Assembly: GCA_030670165.1 (NCBI GenBank)
Contig: DAOVCF010000090.1
Coordinates: forward strand, 1-7,920
Source of the DNA: Candidatus Stahliibacteriota bacterium
GTDB taxonomy: Bacteria; Hydrothermota; Tepidihabitantia; B3-TA06
Direction: 5' to 3'
DNA length: 7,920 nucleotides
In this document: in pieces, positions 5,623-7,920 of the stretch
Layout of the letters: each line of letters starts with the position of its first letter
Position numbering within the stretch: the stretch's first letter is position 1
Translations under genes and position numbers: made by a program
Notes under the pieces: model-generated
What the model was told of the DNA's origin: nothing
Seen by the model: only the letters and a program-made list of their open reading frames with translations
Database searches by the model: none

Positions 5623-7221
5623 TTAATGGATCAAGATCACCTTGTGAGTGGTAGCTGACGCGTCACCCTCAATCCTGATGAAATACACGCCAGGCCCGTA
5701 ACCCTCGCCCCAGGTGATGGTGCCGCCCTGGGCAGGGACACGAATCTCGTCAACCAATCTGCCTGTCGCGTCATAAACGGCGACGCAGCCCGACTGCGGC
5801 CCGCTTGCGTCAGCAAATTGGAGCACTATATTACTACCCACAGCCGTAACCACCTCGAAGGTGGGCTGTTGGGTTATAGGTTGCTCCTCAATACCTTCGC
5901 CCATATAAGAAGAGGCGTAGTCATTGTAAGGATTAGCATCACCATCAAGCATTGTGGTTGCATACATCCAGTATAGACCTTTTTGAGGGAAATCGTAATC
6001 TTTGAAAGGCACTACTCTTGTTTGCCCACCCCCAAGGGAATCAACGAATATCGTGTCCCAGTAGACGGTATCAACTCGAATCTCAGGTGCGTCTAAATCC
6101 CTGAATGTAATAATACATCTAGCATGGAAAGCCTCAGTTGTCCTTCCGAAGTTCTCAACCGTAGCTTTTACCGAGTGAATCTCACCATAGTTGATATCCT
6201 CTAGCGAATCAACTTCAGTTACTCCAACATCTCCAATATCACCATTTACATCAGTTTTGTATAGCCAGTTTCCAGCAGCAATGATATAACCGCCGTCGTG
6301 TGTTTGTTCTAACCTCCTCGAGTTAGCAATGTAATCTCTAGTCCACAAAGAATCGCCGTTCTTATCTGTTTTTATTAAAGTTGTAGTTATTCCTGCGATA
6401 ATGTAACCGCCATCTTGAGTGACCCGCACACAATTACCACGGATATTACTTCCAATGTTAAGTTGATAGTTTCGAGTCCACAGAGTATCACCATTTGAGT
6501 TTGTTTTAATTAACCAATCATTCCAATTATCAACGCCAAAAGAAGTTAAACCACCGTGGATTATATACCCGCCGTCAATGGTTGCTTGAACAAAGTAGCC
6601 TTCATCAGAGGATTCGCCACCATATAGTTTTGTCCACAAGGTATCACCGTTTGCATCAGTCTTTAGTAACCAAACATCTCTCCATCCACCGTCACGGTCT
6701 CCATTCCAACCAGTTATTATATACCCGTTATCCGTCGTTTGTTCAACACAAAACCCCCTATGCCAAGAAGAATCTCCGTAGACTCGTTCCCAAAGTATAT
6801 TCCCTTCTGCATCAGTTTTTAATAATAATAAATGCCCCTTCTCTCCCGTCACAATATATCCTCCATCGTTGGTCTGTTGAATATATTCTCCTGCCCTGCC
6901 TTGGTAGGTTCGCTCCCACATTGTATTTCCGTTGCTATCACTTTTTACTAACCATATTCCGTCTTTACTTCCCATCTGAATGAATCCTCCATCATTAGTT
7001 ACTTGAACGCCAGAAGCACCTTTATCGGTTTGCCAAATGATATGTCCAAGGGAGTCAGCTTTAGTTAAACCTCCACCGCTTGCAATAATGTAACAGCCAT
7101 CATCTGTTTGTTTTACATCATATGCCCTTCCAAATGGGTAGTAGTACCTTGCCCATCCAGTACTTGCGGCAAAGACAGCTATAGGTAAGATAGCTATTGT
7201 TAAAAGGGTTACTTTCTTCAC
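5623..7221 (-). CDS. Secreted seven-repeat beta-propeller-like protein with CARDB-like and type-A sorting domains
   Basis: GTG (7219-7221) is chosen because GGGAGG stands five bases ahead and the product then opens with a textbook signal peptide (VKKVTLLTIAILPIAVFAAS). In-frame codons upstream to 7332 overlap the promoter and repeat copy 4 and are not credible. Of 532 residues, about 33-328 hold seven repeats of the type QTxDGGYIIxG...LIKTDxNGDTLWTRxY, as expected for a seven-bladed propeller. About 330-438 resembles a CARDB/Ig-like domain (VKATVENFGRTTEAFHA ... DGDANPYNDYAS). About 455-532 is a C-terminal type-A sorting domain (VAVYDATGRLVDEI ... GPGVYFIRIEG ... THKVILIH), used for type IX-style export and surface attachment. 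No catalytic site is visible; the role is probably adhesive or structural. DNA for the repeats is AT-rich (20 of 60 GC at 6361-6420), while the sorting part is GC-rich (38 of 60 at 5701-5760). Confidence 0.85.
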   Translation of the reverse strand: MKKVTLLTIAILPIAVFAASTGWARYYYPFGRAYDVKQTDDGCYIIASGGGLTKADSLGHIIWQTDKGASGVQVTNDGGFIQMGSKDGIWLVKSDSNGNTMWERTYQGRAGEYIQQTNDGGYIVTGEKGHLLLLKTDAEGNILWERVYGDSSWHRGFCVEQTTDNGYIITGWNGDRDGGWRDVWLLKTDANGDTLWTKLYGGESSDEGYFVQATIDGGYIIHGGLTSFGVDNWNDWLIKTNSNGDTLWTRNYQLNIGSNIRGNCVRVTQDGGYIIAGITTTLIKTDKNGDSLWTRDYIANSRRLEQTHDGGYIIAAGNWLYKTDVNGDIGDVGVTEVDSLEDINYGEIHSVKATVENFGRTTEAFHARCIITFRDLDAPEIRVDTVYWDTIFVDSLGGGQTRVVPFKDYDFPQKGLYWMYATTMLDGDANPYNDYASSYMGEGIEEQPITQQPTFEVVTAVGSNIVLQFADASGPQSGCVAVYDATGRLVDEIRVPAQGGTITWGEGYGPGVYFIRIEGDASATTHKVILIH

Positions 7222-7243
7222 GATTTCCTCCCGTTTTTTCTTA

Positions 7244-7284
7244 CCCCACGAGACTGCTTTGCATCCGCGCGGGGACCCCGAAGG
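7244..7284 (+). repeat. Palindromic repeat copy 4, in the leader of the propeller gene
   Basis: It starts CCCCACGAGACTGC and ends ATCCGCGCGGGGACCCCG, then AAGGG. In the minus-strand transcript the arms CCCCGCG and CGTGGGG pair over seven bases (one G-U), with an inner TGC-AAA-GCA stem. It lies between the promoter (7305-7332) and the ribosome site (7227-7232) of the propeller gene, ending 11 bases from the latter. Confidence 0.7.
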
Positions 7285-7304
7285 GTTCGTTTGCATTATG
7301 TAAT

Positions 7305-7332
7305 AGTATAGGCTGCAGTTATCCCATGTCAA
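7305..7332 (-). promoter_or_regulatory. Strong sigma70-type promoter of the propeller gene
   Basis: On the minus strand an exact TTGACA (7327-7332), a 16-base spacer and TATACT (7305-7310; five of six to consensus). The predicted start near 7298 gives a leader of about 77 bases that contains the hairpin of repeat copy 4. Confidence 0.7.
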
Positions 7333-7341
7333 GCATACTCG

Positions 7342-7404
7342 TCACCCCTCCACCTTCCAGTGGTTGGTGATGGTGCCTTCTTCGATCTCGATGATGTGGC
7401 CGTG
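7342..7404 (-). pseudogene. Short coding-like remnant after the FN3-like gene
   Basis: Between two in-frame TGA codons (7405-7407 and 7342-7344) lies a 20-codon frame beginning HGHIIEIEEG and ending HWKVEG. It has no start codon and reads like the C-terminus of a real protein. It is in the same frame as the FN3-like gene upstream, separated from it by two TGAs. It may be the decayed tail of a longer gene. The family is not recognised and the fragment is too short to be certain. Confidence 0.3.
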
Positions 7405-7419
7405 TCAGGCGGAGATTAG

Positions 7420-7794
7420 TCAAGGGTGTTCCTGGTTGGCGTTGTAGAAGCTGCGAACCCCGGACCAGGAGCCCCAGCCCTCCTTAAAAGCCGCCACGTG
7501 CCAGTAGTAGGTGCTCTGACCGTTCAGCGGACTGGTTTCGTAGCCCAGATCCACTGTATAGGACGTGGCGTCAATCGAGTCCTCGCTCACAGCCGTGCTC
7601 GTGAAGTACTCGTCACTTGAAATCTCCAGCTTGTAGCTGGTTGCGTCCCCGACCGCGCTCCACGAGAACGTAACCTGACTGCCTTTGATGGTGTCGCCGT
7701 CCGGTGGGTAAAGAAGGCTTGGTGCGTCAGGGCTTATCAGACAGACAACCGTTGAGAAGATCAGCACAACGAATGCGGACCCAAAGGCTTTCAT
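7420..7794 (-). CDS. Small secreted protein with a single FN3-like domain
   Basis: ATG at 7792-7794 gives 124 residues; an upstream in-frame TTG (7807-7809) would add five but offers a poorer signal peptide. Residues 1-21 form a signal peptide (MKAFGSAFVVLIFSTVVCLIS). The rest is one fibronectin type III-like sandwich: APSLLYPPDGDTIKG, VTFSWSAVGDATSYKLEISSD, then TYYWHVAAFKEGWGSWSGVRSF, ending 8 residues later. A cysteine near the signal end (TVVC) does not fit a standard lipobox. Its start overlaps the stop of the upstream gene as TGATG, indicating coupled translation. No catalytic motif is seen. The protein is only one domain long and ends straight after it, so it could be the front of a longer protein truncated by the TGA at 7420-7422; a coding-like tail follows downstream in the same frame. 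Confidence 0.7.
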   Translation of the reverse strand: MKAFGSAFVVLIFSTVVCLISPDAPSLLYPPDGDTIKGSQVTFSWSAVGDATSYKLEISSDEYFTSTAVSEDSIDATSYTVDLGYETSPLNGQSTYYWHVAAFKEGWGSWSGVRSFYNANQEHP

Positions 7795-7920
7795 CAAAAG
7801 CTTCCCCAAGACTTGCCTCCACCGGCAAGGGTAAACGCCCGTCTCTCGGAAGCCTCGCCCCAGTTCTCGCCGTCCCCGGAATAAACGTGCCAGTAGTACA
7901 TCGTGATGCCTGTTTGGAAA
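7794..7920 (-). CDS. C-terminal end of an FN3-like domain protein (partial)
   Basis: The frame entering from the right edge gives 41 residues and stops at TGA (7794-7796). It contains YYWHVYSGDGENWGEASERR and AFTLAGGG, which aligns with the last strands of the FN3-like domain in the next gene (YYWHVAAFKEGWGSWSGVRSF). The two are therefore tandem paralogous proteins or domains. The stop shares bases with the next start codon (TGATG). The rest lies outside the window. Confidence 0.65.
   Translation of the reverse strand, partial: FQTGITMYYWHVYSGDGENWGEASERRAFTLAGGGKSWGSF

Noticed and set aside
5220..5654. Plus-strand open frame of 144 codons with a Lys/Trp/Asp repeat
   Set aside because: The repeated peptide is only the translation of the 11-base array; the frame also overlaps the sigma start and the propeller gene end. 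An 11-base unit cannot encode a simple in-frame repeat.
6582..6983. Plus-strand frame of 133 codons
   Set aside because: Antisense to the propeller repeats; it arises from the repetitive coding sequence.
7222..7332. N-terminal extension of the propeller protein to 7332
   Set aside because: It would translate the promoter and the palindromic repeat; the GTG at 7221 has a good ribosome site and starts a signal peptide.
7342..7422. TGA recoded as an amino acid
   Set aside because: TGA ends the sigma gene in an ATGA overlap, and also the partial gene at 7794 in a TGATG overlap, so it serves as a normal stop here.

Overview
The window looks like chromosomal DNA from an uncultured bacterium of the FCB/candidate-phylum type, possibly a WOR-3 (Stahlbacteria)-like lineage. 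This is inference. It rests on a secreted beta-propeller protein ending in a type-A (Por/T9SS-style) sorting domain, stand-alone FN3-like secreted proteins, a TPR-thioredoxin fusion, and promoters of exact TTGACA type. No rRNA or marker gene is present to settle the taxonomy. Almost all genes are on the minus strand.

Layout. 1-201 (+) is the C-terminal end of an unrecognised basic, Trp-rich protein. 202-366 is a convergent intergenic region holding three hairpins. 367-2069 (-) is a secreted TPR protein with a C-terminal thioredoxin/TlpA-like domain; its reading frame is broken near 454-458, and one added G restores a full-length end. 2155-5254 (-) is a four-gene operon transcribed in the order ECF sigma factor, zinc-finger membrane anti-sigma factor, bactofilin-like beta-helix membrane protein, YihY/BrkB-family membrane protein. 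Its genes overlap or nearly touch. A TTGACA promoter sits so close to the sigma start codon that the mRNA may be leaderless. 5255-5622 is a 368-base control region with that promoter, a perfect 13-base palindrome, a wider inverted repeat, an array of 11-base A-tract repeats, and a palindromic repeat that splits the array. 5623-7221 (-) is the seven-repeat secreted protein with a sorting domain, with its own strong promoter. 7342-7404 is a short coding-like remnant. 7420-7794 and 7794-7920 (-) are two FN3-like secreted proteins (the second is cut by the window end) joined by a TGATG overlap.

How it fits together. The sigma/anti-sigma pair most likely senses an envelope condition and drives its own operon, which contains two envelope membrane proteins. 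The other minus-strand genes encode exported or surface proteins. The most unusual structures are non-coding: a dispersed family of four palindromic repeats (right-arm core ATCCGC..GGGGACCCC) lying in intergenic or leader DNA, and the 11-base phased A-tract array upstream of the sigma operon that one of these repeats interrupts.
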